Assembly (NCBI RefSeq): GCF_016937515.1
Contig: NZ_JAFHKM010000002.1
Coordinates: forward strand, 2,785,001-2,849,000
Length of the DNA: 64,000 bases
Direction: 5' to 3'
From: Cohnella algarum
GTDB taxonomy: Bacteria; Bacillota; Bacilli; Paenibacillales; Paenibacillaceae
The position numbers and the translations under genes are program-made. Of the stretch, positions 28,348 through 39,349 are shown in pieces. How positions within the stretch are numbered: the stretch's first letter is position 1; each line of letters starts with the position of its first letter. The notes below the pieces were generated by a model, which worked only from the letters and a program-made list of their open reading frames with translations, was not told the DNA's origin and did not search any database.

Positions 28348-28725
28348 GCGCGCGCCGCTTGCCGGACGAAATGAACGGTCCGGAAAGGCCGTTAATTCGA
28401 AGATTCGGCTTGAAATCATCCTATATTATAAGAATAACGGTTCCACCAGGCCGTTAAATGGATTTTATATCGGTTTTTCGTTAAATAGCGGCGCTTTCGG
28501 ACCGTTAAACCGGAACCGAACGCACTTTGTACGCCCGGATGGCGGGTCGGAGTGATGGGCGCCCGAGCCGGGCGCCGCGCGTGCCGGTCGGACAAGGATC
28601 ACTCGAGCCGCGACCGGATTTTTCTTCGATTCGGAAGGGGCTCGAACCTCATGCCCGTTTTCGTCCGGAACCGCCCGCCGCCGGGCAAATTCCCCCGACA
28701 CGCAAGGGGAAAGAAGGAGGCTGTC
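28348..28725. repeat. purB-purC gap with ATAACGG-type palindromes
   Basis: Three short imperfect palindromes of the AACGGYC...GRCCGTTA family lie at 28374-28394, 28434-28457 and 28486-28507. No terminator with a T-run and no convincing promoter were found, so the operon probably continues through. Open frames across this part have shadow-type composition. AAGGAGG at 28714-28720 is the purC site. Confidence 0.65.
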
Positions 28726-29610
28726 ATGTCGACAGAAGCGTTGTCAACCGCCGCCGGGCTCGTGAACGCCCCGCTCATTCACAAAGGCAAGGTGCGGGAG
28801 CTTTACGATTTGGGCGAGCACCTGCTCATCGTCGTCACGGACCGCATTTCCGCGTTCGATTACGTGCTCGACCCGCCCGTTCCGGATAAAGGCCGGGTGC
28901 TCAACGAGCTGAGCGCCCACTGGTTCGCGCTCGCCGCGAAAATCCAGCCGAACCATATCGTGCATACCGACGTTGCGAAGCTGGGCGGTCTCGTGAGCGA
29001 CCCGGACAAGCTGAAAGGCCGCATCATGGTGTCCCGCAAGGCGCAGCGCATCGATATCGAGTGCGTCGTGCGCGGATACATTACCGGAGGCGGCTGGAGA
29101 CAGTATCAGGCGACCGGCGAAGTGAACGGCATCAAGCTTCCCGAAGGCCTGCGCAAAAACGGGAAGCTGGAGCGGCCGATTTTCACGCCCGCGGGCAAAA
29201 ACGACGTCGGCCACGACGAGGACATTCCGTTCGACGAAATGGCCCGCCGGATCGGCAAGGAGCTCGCGGAAAACCTTCGCGACCGCAGCCTGAAGCTCTA
29301 CGAGTTCGGCCGCGACTACTGCGCGGAGCGCGGCATCATTTTGGCCGATTGCAAATTCGAATTCGGACTCGTCGGCGGAGAGGTCATCCTCATCGACGAG
29401 CTGTTCACGCCGGACTCCTCGCGGTTCTGGGCCGAGGAAAAGTACGCGCTGGACGTCGAGATCGACAGCATGGACAAGGAGCCGGTCCGTTCCTACCTGG
29501 CCGGGTCCGATTGGGACAAAAACAGCCCTCCGCCGCGCCTGCCGGATGAAGTGGTCAAGGCGACGACCGAGCGCTACCGGGACATTTATCGCCGCTTGAC
29601 CCAAGCCTAA
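28726..29610 (+). CDS. purC: SAICAR synthetase
   Basis: Joins CAIR and aspartate with ATP to form SAICAR. 294 residues. Family landmarks are KGKVRELYDLG, DRISAFDYV and the later DEVFTPDSSRFW-like DELFTPDSSRFW. The C-terminal PPPRLPDEVV is also typical of the longer PurC subtype. ATG at 28726 with AAGGAGG is preferred over the upstream in-frame codons at 28552, which translate the repeat-bearing gap. The following purS gene starts 72 bases downstream. Confidence 0.96.
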   Translation: MSTEALSTAAGLVNAPLIHKGKVRELYDLGEHLLIVVTDRISAFDYVLDPPVPDKGRVLNELSAHWFALAAKIQPNHIVHTDVAKLGGLVSDPDKLKGRIMVSRKAQRIDIECVVRGYITGGGWRQYQATGEVNGIKLPEGLRKNGKLERPIFTPAGKNDVGHDEDIPFDEMARRIGKELAENLRDRSLKLYEFGRDYCAERGIILADCKFEFGLVGGEVILIDELFTPDSSRFWAEEKYALDVEIDSMDKEPVRSYLAGSDWDKNSPPPRLPDEVVKATTERYRDIYRRLTQA

Positions 29611-29682
29611 CGCCAACGTACCGCCAATGTCGGGTCTTTATTTTCCCCAATCCATCCCCACTTTAGGAGGAGAACCTCATTC

Positions 29683-29925
29683 ATGAAAGCAACGGTATAT
29701 GTAACCATCAAAGCGAACGTCCTTGATCCCCAGGGAAACGCCGTGCAAGACGCCCTGCACACGATGGGCTTCGACGAAGTCGGCAAAGTCCGCATCGGCA
29801 AGTATATGGAACTTCAGTTGAATACGTCCGATCGCGCGCAAGCGGAAGAACGCGTCAAGGCGATGTGCGAAAAACTGCTGGCGAACACCGTAATCGAAGA
29901 CTACCGCTTTGAATTGGAGGACTGA
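29683..29925 (+). CDS. purS: FGAM synthase subunit PurS
   Basis: Small structural subunit (80 residues) of the PurLQS complex that makes formylglycinamidine ribonucleotide. It shows the whole short fold: [17 protein letters not shown], then [11 protein letters not shown] and the closing [17 protein letters not shown] at 29683 follows TAGGAGGAG. The PurQ start lies 8 bases after the stop, and GGAGG for purQ is inside the end of this gene. Confidence 0.97.
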   Translation: MKATVYVTIKANVLDPQGNAVQDALHTMGFDEVGKVRIGKYMELQLNTSDRAQAEERVKAMCEKLLANTVIEDYRFELED

Positions 29926-29932
29926 GGCGCTC

Positions 29933-30625
29933 ATGAATTTCGCGGTACTCGTGTTTCCCGGTTCCAACTGCGATATCGACATGCTGAAAGCCGTCGAGGA
30001 TACGGTCGGCCAGCCGGTCGACTACGTGTGGCATACGGCATCCGACCTGTCGAAATACGACGCCATTCTCGTGCCGGGAGGCTTCTCCTACGGGGACTAC
30101 CTTCGCTGCGGCGCCATCGCCCGGTTCGCGCCGGTGATGAACGAGGTGCGCAAGGCGGCGGAGGAAGGGAAATTTATTCTCGGCGTCTGCAACGGGTTTC
30201 AAATTTTGACCGAGGCCGGCCTGCTGCCCGGCGCTCTCATCCGCAACAACACGCTCAAATTCCGGTGCCACCCGGTCGACCTCCGCGTCGAAAACGCGCG
30301 CACGGCGTTCACGAAGGATTACGCGGAAGGCGAAGTCGTGTCCATTCCGATCGCGCACGGCGAGGGCAACTACTACTGCAGCGACGAGACGCTTGCGCGG
30401 CTTAAAGCGAACAACCAGATCGTGTTCCGCTATACGGGCGAAAATCCGAACGGCTCCGTCGACAACATCGCGGGCATTTGCAACGAGGCGGGGAACGTCG
30501 TCGGCATGATGCCCCACCCGGAGCGCGCGGTTTCCGAATTGCTCGGATCCACGGGCGGCGCGAGGATGTTTACGTCAGTACTAAACGCTTGGAGGGAACG
30601 CAATGGCGCAGCAAGTGTCCGCTAA
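29933..30625 (+). CDS. purQ: FGAM synthase glutaminase subunit PurQ
   Basis: Releases ammonia from glutamine for PurL. Class I amidotransferase of 230 residues with the nucleophile Cys in GVCNGFQIL, the [10 protein letters not shown] oxyanion region and the His/Glu pair in [11 protein letters not shown] at 29933 starts the family pattern [14 protein letters not shown]. The gene overlaps the purL start by 23 bases, which suggests coupled translation of complex partners. Confidence 0.97.
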   Translation: MNFAVLVFPGSNCDIDMLKAVEDTVGQPVDYVWHTASDLSKYDAILVPGGFSYGDYLRCGAIARFAPVMNEVRKAAEEGKFILGVCNGFQILTEAGLLPGALIRNNTLKFRCHPVDLRVENARTAFTKDYAEGEVVSIPIAHGEGNYYCSDETLARLKANNQIVFRYTGENPNGSVDNIAGICNEAGNVVGMMPHPERAVSELLGSTGGARMFTSVLNAWRERNGAASVR

Positions 30626-32846
30626 AGAACCGACGATCGAACAGATCGCCGAACAGAAAATTTACAAGCAGTTCGGCGTTTCCGAATCCGAATACGAGCT
30701 CATCTGCGGCTTTCTCGGACGCAAGCCGAACTATACCGAAATCGGCGTGTTCAGCGTCATGTGGTCCGAGCATTGCGCGTACAAAAACTCCAAGCCGCTG
30801 CTCAAGCGTTTCCCGACGACCGGGCCGCGCGTGCTGATGGGGCCGGGCGAAGGCGCCGGCATCGTCGACATCGGCGACAACCAGGCCGTCGTGTTCAAGA
30901 TCGAGTCGCACAACCACCCGTCGGCGGTCGAGCCGTATCAGGGCGCGGCTACCGGCGTCGGCGGCATCATTCGCGACATTTTCTCGATGGGGTCGCGGCC
31001 GATCGCGCTGCTCAACTCCTTGCGGTTCGGCCGGCTGGAGAACGACCGCGTGCGTTACCTGTTCGAGCACGTCGTCAGCGGCATCGCCGGCTACGGCAAC
31101 TGCATCGGCATCCCGACGGTCGCAGGCGAGGTCATGTTCGACGAATCGTACGAAGGCAACCCGCTCGTCAACGCGATGTGCGTCGGCCTGATCGACCACG
31201 ACCGCATCCAGCGCGGCGTCGCCAAAGGCGTCGGCAACCCGGTGTTCTACGTCGGCCCGGCAACCGGACGCGACGGCATCCACGGCGCGACGTTCGCGTC
31301 CGAGGATTTGACCGCGGAATCCGAAGCGAAGCGCTCGGCGGTGCAGGTCGGCGATCCGTTCATGGAAAAGCTCGTCATGGAAGCGACGCTCGAGCTCATC
31401 GAATCCGGCATCGTGCTCGGCATTCAGGACATGGGCGCGGCGGGCCTGACGTGCTCCAGCGCCGAGATGGCCAGCAAAGCCGGCAACGGCATGGAGCTGT
31501 ACCTCGACGAGGTGCCGCAGCGCGAGGAAGGCATGACGGCGTACGAAATGATGCTGTCCGAGTCGCAGGAGCGGATGCTGTTCGTCACCGAGCCGCAGCA
31601 CGAGGCGCAGGCGAAGGCGATTTTCGAGCGGTGGGGCCTGCACTGCGCCAAAGTCGGCAAAGTGACCGACGACGGCCGCTTGCGGCTGTTCCACAAGGGC
31701 GAGCAGGTGGCCGACATGCCGGTCAAGGCGCTCGTCGACGACTGCCCGGTGTATAACAAGCCTTCAAAGGTGCCGGATTATTATTTGAAAAACGGCTCCG
31801 TCGATACGACCCGCTACGAGCAGGTCGCCGACCTGAAGGACGCGTTGAAAAAAGTGCTCGGCTCGCCGTCCCTGGCAAGCAAAGAGTGGGTTTACAGCCA
31901 GTACGATTACCAGGTCCGGACGTCGACGGCGGTCGTGCCGGGATCGGACGCCGCGGTCGTGACGATTCGCGGCACGCGCAAGGCGCTCGCGATGACGACG
32001 GACTGCAACGGCCGCTACGTTTATCTGGATCCCGAAGTCGGCGGTCGCATCGCGGTCGCGGAAGCGGCGCGCAACATCGTCTGCTCCGGCGGCGAGCCGC
32101 TGGCGATTACGGACAACCTGAACTTCGGTTCGCCGGAGAAGCCGGAAGTGTTCTGGCAAATGGAAAAAGCGGTAGACGGCATGTCCGAAGCCTGCCGTTA
32201 TCTCGAAACGCCGGTTATCGGCGGCAACGTGTCGCTGTACAACGAAAATGCCAAAGGGGCCATTTATCCGACGCCGGTCGTCGGCATGGTCGGCCTGGTT
32301 CACGATATCGACCACATTACGACGCAGGAATTCAAAGCGGAAGGCGACGCGATCTTCCTGCTAGGGGAGACGAAGGCGGAGCTCGGCGGCAGCGAATTCC
32401 AGTACGCCGTGCTGGGCTTGACGGAAGGCCGTCCGCCGGAGCTGGACCTTGAAACCGAGAAGAAGCTGCACCGCGCCGTTCTGGGCGCGATCCAGCAAGG
32501 GCTCGTCGCTTCGGCGCACGATTTGTCGGAAGGCGGCCTGGCCGCCGCGCTGGCGGAAGCTTCCTTCGGCCGCGGGCTGGGCGCAACCGTCGATTTTACG
32601 ACGAACCTGCGGACGGACATCGCGCTGTTCAGCGAATCCCAATCCCGCATCCTGTTGTCGGTCAAACCCGAGCGCGCGGACGAACTGTCCGCCTGGCTCG
32701 CTTCGCAAGGCGTTCCGGCGCAGCGGCTCGGCACGGTCGGCGGCGGCAGCTTGACGATTGCCGTTAACGGCCGCGTCGCGATCGAGGCGTCCGTGGACGA
32801 ACTCCGCAAAGAATGGAAGGAAGCGATCCCATGCCGGATGCAGTAA
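30603..32846 (+). CDS. purL: FGAM synthase synthetase subunit PurL
   Basis: ATP-dependent amidation of FGAR to FGAM, catalytic subunit of the small-PurL type (747 residues) that needs PurS and PurQ. It has duplicated PurM-like halves. Motifs include [50 protein letters not shown] and the second-half [17 protein letters not shown] at 30603 lies in the end of purQ behind GGAGGGAACGCA. It overlaps purF by 16 bases. Confidence 0.97.
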   Translation: MAQQVSAKEPTIEQIAEQKIYKQFGVSESEYELICGFLGRKPNYTEIGVFSVMWSEHCAYKNSKPLLKRFPTTGPRVLMGPGEGAGIVDIGDNQAVVFKIESHNHPSAVEPYQGAATGVGGIIRDIFSMGSRPIALLNSLRFGRLENDRVRYLFEHVVSGIAGYGNCIGIPTVAGEVMFDESYEGNPLVNAMCVGLIDHDRIQRGVAKGVGNPVFYVGPATGRDGIHGATFASEDLTAESEAKRSAVQVGDPFMEKLVMEATLELIESGIVLGIQDMGAAGLTCSSAEMASKAGNGMELYLDEVPQREEGMTAYEMMLSESQERMLFVTEPQHEAQAKAIFERWGLHCAKVGKVTDDGRLRLFHKGEQVADMPVKALVDDCPVYNKPSKVPDYYLKNGSVDTTRYEQVADLKDALKKVLGSPSLASKEWVYSQYDYQVRTSTAVVPGSDAAVVTIRGTRKALAMTTDCNGRYVYLDPEVGGRIAVAEAARNIVCSGGEPLAITDNLNFGSPEKPEVFWQMEKAVDGMSEACRYLETPVIGGNVSLYNENAKGAIYPTPVVGMVGLVHDIDHITTQEFKAEGDAIFLLGETKAELGGSEFQYAVLGLTEGRPPELDLETEKKLHRAVLGAIQQGLVASAHDLSEGGLAAALAEASFGRGLGATVDFTTNLRTDIALFSESQSRILLSVKPERADELSAWLASQGVPAQRLGTVGGGSLTIAVNGRVAIEASVDELRKEWKEAIPCRMQ

Positions 32847-34336
32847 AATCCGGACCGAAAGCCGCTGCGAATGCGGCCGAATCCTTGTTTTGGACCGGAG
32901 ATTATTACAACGAAGGCCATGCTCACGAGGAAATCTTCGACAAAGTCAAAGAGGAATGCGGCGTATTCGGGGCGTTCAATTTGCCGAATGCGGCCACGCT
33001 CGCCTATTACGGCCTCCACGCCCTGCAGCATCGGGGCGAGGAGAGCTGCGGCATCTGCACGTCGGAAGACGGCGTCTTCCATTACCATCGCGGCATGGGG
33101 CTCGTCAAGGAAGTGTTCGACCGCGACAAGCTCGATTCGCTGGCGGGGAACCGGGCGATCGGCCACGTTCGCTACTCGACGTCGGGCTCGAGCCAGCTCG
33201 GAAACGCGCAGCCGCTCGTCTTCAAGTACCGCGGGGGGGACCTCGCGGTTTGCACGAACGGGAACCTCGTCAACGAGCCGGTCATCCGCCGCGAGCTGGA
33301 GGATCAGGGCTCGATTTTCCAGACGACGAGCGACACCGAGGTTATCGCGCACCTTATCGCGCGGTCGCCGAAGGACCTCGTCGAGGCGGTCAAGGACGCG
33401 TTCGCGCGGCTGATCGGAGGCTATGCCTTCCTGATCATGACGAAGGACTGCCTGATCGCGGCCTGCGACCCGAACGGCTTCCGGCCGCTCGTCATGGGCC
33501 GGATGGGCGACGGCTACGCGTTCGCGTCGGAAACGTGCGCGCTGGAAACGATCGGCGCCGAATTCGTGCGCGACGTGCAGCCTGGCGAAATTCTCGTCCT
33601 CGACAAGGACGGCCTTCGCGAGGAGCGGTACGCGCCGCTCGAGCGCCGGGCGGTTTGCGCGATGGAATATATTTATTTCGCCCGTCCGGACAGCGACATC
33701 AACGAAATCAACCTGCACTCGGCGCGGAAACGGATGGGGCAGCGTCTCGCGCTCGAATCGTTCGTCGACGCCGACGTCGTCACGGGCGTGCCGGATTCCA
33801 GCATTTCCGCCGCCATCGGCTACGCCGAGCAGACGGGCATCCCGTACGAGCTCGGCCTGATCAAAAACAAATACACGGGCCGCACGTTCATCCAGCCTTC
33901 GCAGGAGCTGCGGGAACGCGGCGTCAAGATGAAGCTGTCCGCCGTCCGCAAAGTCGTCGAGGGCAAGCGGGTCGTCATGATCGACGACTCGATCGTGCGC
34001 GGCACGACGTCGCTGCGGATCGTCAACCTGCTGCGGGAGGCCGGGGCGACGGAAGTGCACGTGCGGATCACGTCTCCGCCGTTCATGAACCCGTGCTACT
34101 ACGGGATCGATACGCCGAACCCCGGCGATCTGATCGCCTCCACGAAGTCGGTGGAGGAAATCCGCAAGGCGATCAACGCGGATTCGCTCTACTTCCTGAG
34201 CAAAGAGGGACTCATGGAGGCGGTGGGCGGCCACGAAAACGAGAAAAACCGCGGCCTGTGCATGAGCTGCTTCGATAACGATTATCCGACCCAGGTGAAA
34301 TTCGAGCATGCGAAAGCGACCTGCGGCTGCGATTAA
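32831..34336 (+). CDS. purF: Amidophosphoribosyltransferase with long propeptide
   Basis: First committed step of purine synthesis: PRPP plus glutamine gives phosphoribosylamine. The catalytic Cys (CGVFG) is residue 43, so about 42 residues must be removed; the B. subtilis enzyme removes 11. Other landmarks are [12 protein letters not shown], the PRPP loop [13 protein letters not shown], and the C-terminal CMSC plus CGC that supply iron-sulfur ligands in this class. The ATG at 32831 has GGAAGG upstream and lies in the end of purL. I see no better start between it and the Cys codon. Length is 501 residues. Confidence 0.95.
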   Translation: MPDAVKSGPKAAANAAESLFWTGDYYNEGHAHEEIFDKVKEECGVFGAFNLPNAATLAYYGLHALQHRGEESCGICTSEDGVFHYHRGMGLVKEVFDRDKLDSLAGNRAIGHVRYSTSGSSQLGNAQPLVFKYRGGDLAVCTNGNLVNEPVIRRELEDQGSIFQTTSDTEVIAHLIARSPKDLVEAVKDAFARLIGGYAFLIMTKDCLIAACDPNGFRPLVMGRMGDGYAFASETCALETIGAEFVRDVQPGEILVLDKDGLREERYAPLERRAVCAMEYIYFARPDSDINEINLHSARKRMGQRLALESFVDADVVTGVPDSSISAAIGYAEQTGIPYELGLIKNKYTGRTFIQPSQELRERGVKMKLSAVRKVVEGKRVVMIDDSIVRGTTSLRIVNLLREAGATEVHVRITSPPFMNPCYYGIDTPNPGDLIASTKSVEEIRKAINADSLYFLSKEGLMEAVGGHENEKNRGLCMSCFDNDYPTQVKFEHAKATCGCD

Positions 34337-34595
34337 GGGGAGCGACGGGGAGCAGGCGGATCGGCGCTCTTTCGCGGGCGTTCGAAACGCAGCGGCCGCT
34401 ATTCGCATGAATGAGCCGTGGAAGCGGACAACCGGGGAGAATGGCGGCCAGAAACGACCGCTAAGCTGCCGCCCGAACAGGGTAAAGGCGCTTGGCGGTC
34501 AAACCGGCCGTTATTTTGCCGCGGAGCACAATTTTCGCGCTTGGTTTTCTCCGTGAGCAAAGGAAAACGAGCCAAAAGGAAAAGGGGGCCAACCC
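34337..34595. repeat. purF-purM gap with palindromic repeats
   Basis: Two palindromes of the dispersed CGGYC/GRCCG family are at 34443-34462 and 34494-34514. The small open frames here look non-coding. No terminator was found. Confidence 0.55.
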
Positions 34596-35639
34596 ATGTC
34601 TGAAGCGTACAAACAGGCCGGCGTCGACATCGCGGCAGGCAACGAAGCGGTCGAACGGATGAAAAAGCACGTCAAGCGGACGTTCCGTCCGGAGGTGCTG
34701 ACGGGGCTCGGCGGATTCGGCGGGCTGTTCGGGCTGAACAAGGACAAATACGAGGAGCCGGTGCTCGTCTCCGGAACCGACGGCGTCGGCACGAAGCTGA
34801 AGCTGGCGTTCGACCTGGACAAGCACGACACGATCGGCATCGACGCGGTCGCCATGTGCGTCAACGACGTCGTCGTCACGGGAGCGGAGCCGCTGTTTTT
34901 CCTCGATTATCTCGCCTGCGGCAAGCTGGTGCCCGAGAAAATCGAGGCGATCGTCAAGGGCGTGGCCGAAGGCTGCGTGCAGGCGGGCTGCGCGCTGATC
35001 GGCGGCGAAACGGCCGAGATGCCGGGCATGTATCAGGACGGCGAGTACGACATCGCCGGGTTTACGGTAGGCATCGTCGACAAGCCGAAGGCGATCGACG
35101 GCTCGAAGATCGCGCCCGGGGACGCGGTCGTCGGCCTCGCTTCGAGCGGCGTCCACTCGAACGGGTATTCGCTCGTCCGCAAGCTTTTGCTTGAGCGGAT
35201 GGGATACTCCCTCTCCGACAAGCTGCCGGAGCTGGAAGGCAAAACGCTCGGGGAAACGCTCATCGAGCCGACCCGCATCTACGTGAAAAGCGTTCTCCGC
35301 CTGCTGGAGAGCGTGCAGATCAAAGGCATGGCGCACATTACGGGCGGCGGCTTTATCGAGAACATTCCGCGCGTGCTGCCGGAAGGCGTGAACGTCGATA
35401 TCGAGCGCGGCTCCTGGCCGGTGCAGCCGATTTTCGGCCTGATGCAGCGCGACGGCGCGATCAGCGACCGGGACATGTTCACGACGTTCAACAACGGCAT
35501 CGGCATGGTGTTCATCGTGCCGGGCGAGCAGGCCGAGGCCGCCGTCAAGCTGGCCGGCGAATGCGGCGAGAGCGCCTACGTCATCGGCAAGGTGACGGCC
35601 GGCAACCGCGTCGTCACGTTCGGAGGCGCGGAGCTGTAA
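34596..35639 (+). CDS. purM: Phosphoribosylformylglycinamidine cyclo-ligase (AIR synthetase)
   Basis: ATP-dependent ring closure of FGAM to AIR. 347 residues with the PurM landmarks [24 protein letters not shown], the CVNDV loop, [11 protein letters not shown] and HITGGGF. ATG at 34596 follows AAAGGGGG. The stop codon overlaps the start of purN (TAATG). Confidence 0.97.
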   Translation: MSEAYKQAGVDIAAGNEAVERMKKHVKRTFRPEVLTGLGGFGGLFGLNKDKYEEPVLVSGTDGVGTKLKLAFDLDKHDTIGIDAVAMCVNDVVVTGAEPLFFLDYLACGKLVPEKIEAIVKGVAEGCVQAGCALIGGETAEMPGMYQDGEYDIAGFTVGIVDKPKAIDGSKIAPGDAVVGLASSGVHSNGYSLVRKLLLERMGYSLSDKLPELEGKTLGETLIEPTRIYVKSVLRLLESVQIKGMAHITGGGFIENIPRVLPEGVNVDIERGSWPVQPIFGLMQRDGAISDRDMFTTFNNGIGMVFIVPGEQAEAAVKLAGECGESAYVIGKVTAGNRVVTFGGAEL

Positions 35640-36262
35640 TGGCGAGTTCTCCCCTGCGAATCGCCGTATTCGCTTCGGGCGGCGGCAGCAACTTTCAGGC
35701 GCTGGCCGAAGCGATCGCGGACGGCGGCATCCCGGCCGAGCTCGCGCTGCTCGTCTGCGACAAGCCGGAAGCGGGCGTCGTCCGCCGGGCCGAGGCGCTC
35801 GGCGTGCCGACGCTGCTGTTCCGGCCGAAGGAGTACGCTTCGCGCGAAGCGTACGAACGGGAAATCGTCGAACGGCTCGTCAGCGAAGACGTCGGCCTGA
35901 TCGTGCTGGCCGGCTACATGCGGCTGATTACGGACGTGCTGGTCAAGCCCTATTACGGGCGGATGATCAATATTCATCCCGCGCTTTTGCCCGCTTTTCC
36001 GGGCGTTCGCGCGGTGCGCCAGGCGCTCGAGTACGGGGTGAAGCTGGCCGGCGCGACCGTGCATTACGTCGACGGCGGCATGGATTCCGGGCCGATCATC
36101 GCGCAGCGGGCGGTAGAGGTGGCGGACGACGACACGGAGGAAACGTTGACGGCACGCATCCATGCGGTCGAGCACGAGCTTCTGCCCCGGGTCGTGCGCT
36201 GGATTGCGGAAGGCCGCGTGACGCTGGACGGCCGTAAGGTATCGATCGTCCGGCAGGCTTGA
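35639..36262 (+). CDS. purN: Phosphoribosylglycinamide formyltransferase
   Basis: Transfers a formyl group from 10-formyl-tetrahydrofolate to GAR. 207 residues with FASGGGSNFQAL at the N-terminus, the active-site Asn-x-His in INIHPALLPAFPG, and the later VDGGMDSGPII containing the catalytic Asp. The ATG shares a base with the purM stop, so translation is coupled. A 181-base gap with one palindromic repeat (36293-36316) precedes purH. Confidence 0.96.
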   Translation: MASSPLRIAVFASGGGSNFQALAEAIADGGIPAELALLVCDKPEAGVVRRAEALGVPTLLFRPKEYASREAYEREIVERLVSEDVGLIVLAGYMRLITDVLVKPYYGRMINIHPALLPAFPGVRAVRQALEYGVKLAGATVHYVDGGMDSGPIIAQRAVEVADDDTEETLTARIHAVEHELLPRVVRWIAEGRVTLDGRKVSIVRQA

Positions 36263-36292
36263 GGAAGGTCTTGTTCGGAAGCAAAAAGATGA

Positions 36293-36316
36293 ATAACGGC
36301 CGCAACGGACCGTTAT
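36293..36316. repeat. ATAACGG palindrome in the purN-purH gap
   Basis: ATAACGGCC and GGACCGTTAT flank GCAAC, a member of the dispersed palindrome family. It resembles a terminator stem but is followed by TTTCGC only. Confidence 0.6.
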
Positions 36317-36443
36317 TTCGCGAATCCCCGTCCCGGGCGGTGCATAGCGCCCTCTTTTGCGTTTAAGCGACCCCCGGCGGGGTCAGACGGCGGAATGAAA
36401 CGAAGCCGCGGCAGCGGCGAAGCTAAAGATTAGGAGTGAAATC

Positions 36444-37991
36444 ATGGCGATCAGAAGAGCGCTGGTCAGCGTATCGGACAAGACGGGCATCGTGAAGTTT
36501 TGCCGCGAATTGTCGCAGCTCGGCGTGGAAATCATTTCGACGGGCGGCACGAAGACGCTGCTGGAAAAAGAAAACGTGCCGGTCATCGGCATCTCGGACG
36601 TGACGGGCTTTCCCGAGGTGCTGGACGGCCGCGTCAAGACGCTGCACCCCGCGGTGCACGGCGGGCTTCTCGCGATCCGCGACAACGCCGAGCACCGCGA
36701 AACGATGGAGAAGCTGGGGCTCGATTACATCGATCTCGTCATCGTGAACCTGTATCCGTTCCAGGCCACCATCGAAAAACCGGACGTGACGTACGAGGAC
36801 GCGATCGAAAACATCGACATCGGCGGTCCGACGATGCTTCGTTCCGCGGCGAAAAACCATGCGTTCGTCACCGTCGTCGTCGATGCGGGCGATTACGCGC
36901 AGGTGCTCGAAGAAGTGCGGGCGGGCGGCGATACGGAGCTGGCCACGCGCAAAAAGCTGGCGGCGAAAGTATTCCGCCACACCGCGGCCTACGACGCCCT
37001 TATTTCCGACTACTTCGCCAAAGTATTGGACGAGCCGCTGCCGGAGCGCCTGACGGTCACCTACGAAAAAGTCCAGGAGCTGCGCTACGGGGAAAACCCG
37101 CACCAGCAAGCGGCTTTTTACAAGAAGCCGATTTCCGCCGCGGGAAGCATCGCGACGGCCGAGCAGCTGCACGGCAAGGAGCTGTCGTATAACAACATCA
37201 ACGACGCGAACGCGGCGCTGGCGATCGTCAAGGAATTCGACGAGCCCGCCGTCGTGGCGGTGAAGCATATGAATCCTTGCGGCGTCGGCATCGGCGCCGA
37301 CATCGACGAGGCGTACCGCAAGGCGTACGAAGCGGATCCGACCTCGATTTTCGGGGGCATCGTGGCGGCCAACCGCACGATCGGCGCGGAAACGGCCGGA
37401 CGCCTGAGCGAAATTTTCCTCGAAATCGTGCTCGCTCCCGACTTTACGCCGGAAGCGCTCGAAATTTTGCAGCGCAAAAAAAATATCCGCCTGCTGCGCC
37501 TCGGCGAAATCTCGTCGGCATCCGAACGGAGACCCGAATGGCTGATCAGCAGCGTCGAAGGCGGCATGCTCGTGCAGCAGAGCGACGTGCACAGCCTGAC
37601 GGAAGCGGATCTTAAAGTCGTCACCGACCGCGCTCCGACCGCGGAAGAGCTGAAGCAGCTGCTGTTCGGCTGGAAGGTCGTCAAGCATGTCAAGTCGAAC
37701 GCGATTTTGCTGGCGGCGGACAGCATGACGGTCGGCGTGGGCGCCGGTCAGATGAACCGCGTCGGCGCGGCCAAAATCGCCATCGAGCAGGCCGGAGAGA
37801 AAGCCCGCGGAGCGGTGCTCGCTTCAGATGCGTTTTTCCCGATGGGCGATACGCTGGAGTTGGCGGCGAAAGCCGGCATTACGGCCGTCATTCAGCCGGG
37901 CGGCTCGATCAAGGACGAGGAGTCGATCAAGGTCGCGAACGCGCACAACATCGCCATGGTCATGACCGGCGTGCGTCATTTCAAGCACTGA
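36444..37991 (+). CDS. purH: Bifunctional AICAR formyltransferase/IMP cyclohydrolase
   Basis: Last two steps to IMP: formylation of AICAR, then ring closure. 515 residues. The N-terminal cyclohydrolase domain has [16 protein letters not shown] and HGGLLA. The C-terminal transformylase has VKHMNPCG with the Lys-His pair, and the ending [21 protein letters not shown] at 36444 is behind TAGGAGTG. purD follows 27 bases after the stop. Confidence 0.97.
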   Translation: MAIRRALVSVSDKTGIVKFCRELSQLGVEIISTGGTKTLLEKENVPVIGISDVTGFPEVLDGRVKTLHPAVHGGLLAIRDNAEHRETMEKLGLDYIDLVIVNLYPFQATIEKPDVTYEDAIENIDIGGPTMLRSAAKNHAFVTVVVDAGDYAQVLEEVRAGGDTELATRKKLAAKVFRHTAAYDALISDYFAKVLDEPLPERLTVTYEKVQELRYGENPHQQAAFYKKPISAAGSIATAEQLHGKELSYNNINDANAALAIVKEFDEPAVVAVKHMNPCGVGIGADIDEAYRKAYEADPTSIFGGIVAANRTIGAETAGRLSEIFLEIVLAPDFTPEALEILQRKKNIRLLRLGEISSASERRPEWLISSVEGGMLVQQSDVHSLTEADLKVVTDRAPTAEELKQLLFGWKVVKHVKSNAILLAADSMTVGVGAGQMNRVGAAKIAIEQAGEKARGAVLASDAFFPMGDTLELAAKAGITAVIQPGGSIKDEESIKVANAHNIAMVMTGVRHFKH

Positions 37992-38018
37992 GCAAGATCT
38001 GAGGGGGAGCCTGTACAC

Positions 38019-39287
38019 ATGCGTATACTTGTCATCGGACGCGGCGGACGGGAACACGCCATCGTCTGGGCGCTTCGGCGCAGCGAAAAGGTCAAGCACA
38101 TTTTCTGCGCTCCGGGGAATGCCGGAATCGGCAGTCTTGCCGAAAACGTCGACATCGGGGAGCTTGAATTCGACCGTCTCGTTCAATTCGCGTTGGACAA
38201 CGCGGTCGATCTCGTCGTCGTCGGTCCGGACGATCCGCTTGCCGCGGGCATCGTGGACGCGTTCGAAGCGGCGAAGGTACCCGTATACGGACCGCGCAAA
38301 AACGCCGCCGAAATCGAAGGCAGCAAAATTTTCATGAAAAACCTTTTGCGCAAATACGGCATTCCGACGGCCAAATACGAGACGTTCACGGAATACGAGC
38401 CGGCGCTTGCCTATCTCCGGAGCCAGCCGGCGCCGATCGTCATCAAGGCGGACGGCCTCGCGGCGGGCAAGGGCGTTACCGTCTGCTTCACGGCGGAAGA
38501 GGCCGAGCGGGCGCTGCGGGAAACGATGGTGGACAAGTCGTTCGGCGCGGCCGGCGACAAGGTGGTCATCGAGGAGTACCTCGAAGGCCAGGAGATGTCG
38601 ATTTTGTCGTTCGTCGACGGGGAAACGGTTCGTCCGATGCCGGCGGCCCAAGACCACAAGCCGGTCTTCGACGGCGACAAAGGCCCAAACACCGGCGGGA
38701 TGGGCACGTATTCGCCGCTGCCGCATATTCCGCAGGCGATCATCGACGAGGCAATCGAGACGATCGTCAAGCCGACGGCCCGCGCGATGGCGGCCGAAGG
38801 GCGTCCGTTCCGCGGCGTGCTGTTCGCCGGGCTGATGATCACGAAGGACGGGCCGAAAACGATCGAATTCAACGCCCGGTTCGGCGACCCGGAGACCCAG
38901 GTCGTCCTGCCGCGGCTGAACACCGATCTTGTCGATATTTTCCTCGCCTCGATCAACGGACGCCTGCATGACCTCGATATTTCCTGGAGCGACGAAGCCG
39001 CGGTGTGCGTCGTGCTGGCTTCCGGAGGCTATCCGGGCTCCTATCCGAAGGGCTTGCCGATTCATGGACTGGACGATGCGGGGGATGCGCTCGTGTTTCA
39101 CGCGGGGACGGCGGAGCGGGACGGAAACGTCGTCACGGCGGGAGGCCGCGTGCTCGGCGTCGTCGGGCTCGGCAAGGATATCGCCGACGCGCGCGGCAAG
39201 GCGTACGAAGCCGCGGACAAAATCTCGTTCGAGGGCAAGTTCAACCGGACGGATATCGCCGCGAAGGCGCTGGTCCGAAGCAAGTAA
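38019..39287 (+). CDS. purD: Phosphoribosylamine-glycine ligase
   Basis: ATP-dependent joining of phosphoribosylamine and glycine to GAR. ATP-grasp protein of 422 residues with VIGRGGREHA at the start, ADGLAAGKGV in the ATP lid, GPNTGGMGTYSPLP and FNARFGDPETQ. ATG at 38019 follows GAGGGGGAG. Final gene of the operon, followed by a strong terminator. Confidence 0.97.
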   Translation: MRILVIGRGGREHAIVWALRRSEKVKHIFCAPGNAGIGSLAENVDIGELEFDRLVQFALDNAVDLVVVGPDDPLAAGIVDAFEAAKVPVYGPRKNAAEIEGSKIFMKNLLRKYGIPTAKYETFTEYEPALAYLRSQPAPIVIKADGLAAGKGVTVCFTAEEAERALRETMVDKSFGAAGDKVVIEEYLEGQEMSILSFVDGETVRPMPAAQDHKPVFDGDKGPNTGGMGTYSPLPHIPQAIIDEAIETIVKPTARAMAAEGRPFRGVLFAGLMITKDGPKTIEFNARFGDPETQVVLPRLNTDLVDIFLASINGRLHDLDISWSDEAAVCVVLASGGYPGSYPKGLPIHGLDDAGDALVFHAGTAERDGNVVTAGGRVLGVVGLGKDIADARGKAYEAADKISFEGKFNRTDIAAKALVRSK

Positions 39288-39296
39288 AGCATGAAA

Positions 39297-39349
39297 AAGC
39301 CGCCTGAAGGTCCGACGGGACTTTTGCGGGCGGCTTGCTTTATTTTTTT
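39297..39349 (+). terminator. Intrinsic terminator of the pur operon
   Basis: AAGCCGCC/GGCGGCTT stem with a 24-base loop containing a smaller GTCC/GGAC stem, then GCTTTATTTTTTT. Its T-rich tail includes the stop codon of the small minus-strand gene at 39340. Confidence 0.88.

Noticed and set aside
28552..28725. N-terminal extension of purC
   Set aside because: Arg-rich translation of the intergenic gap; AAGGAGG sits directly before the ATG at 28726, where family similarity starts.
34308..34556. Small gene of 82 codons between purF and purM
   Set aside because: It overlaps the end of purF in another frame, has no ribosome site and consists of repeat-bearing sequence.
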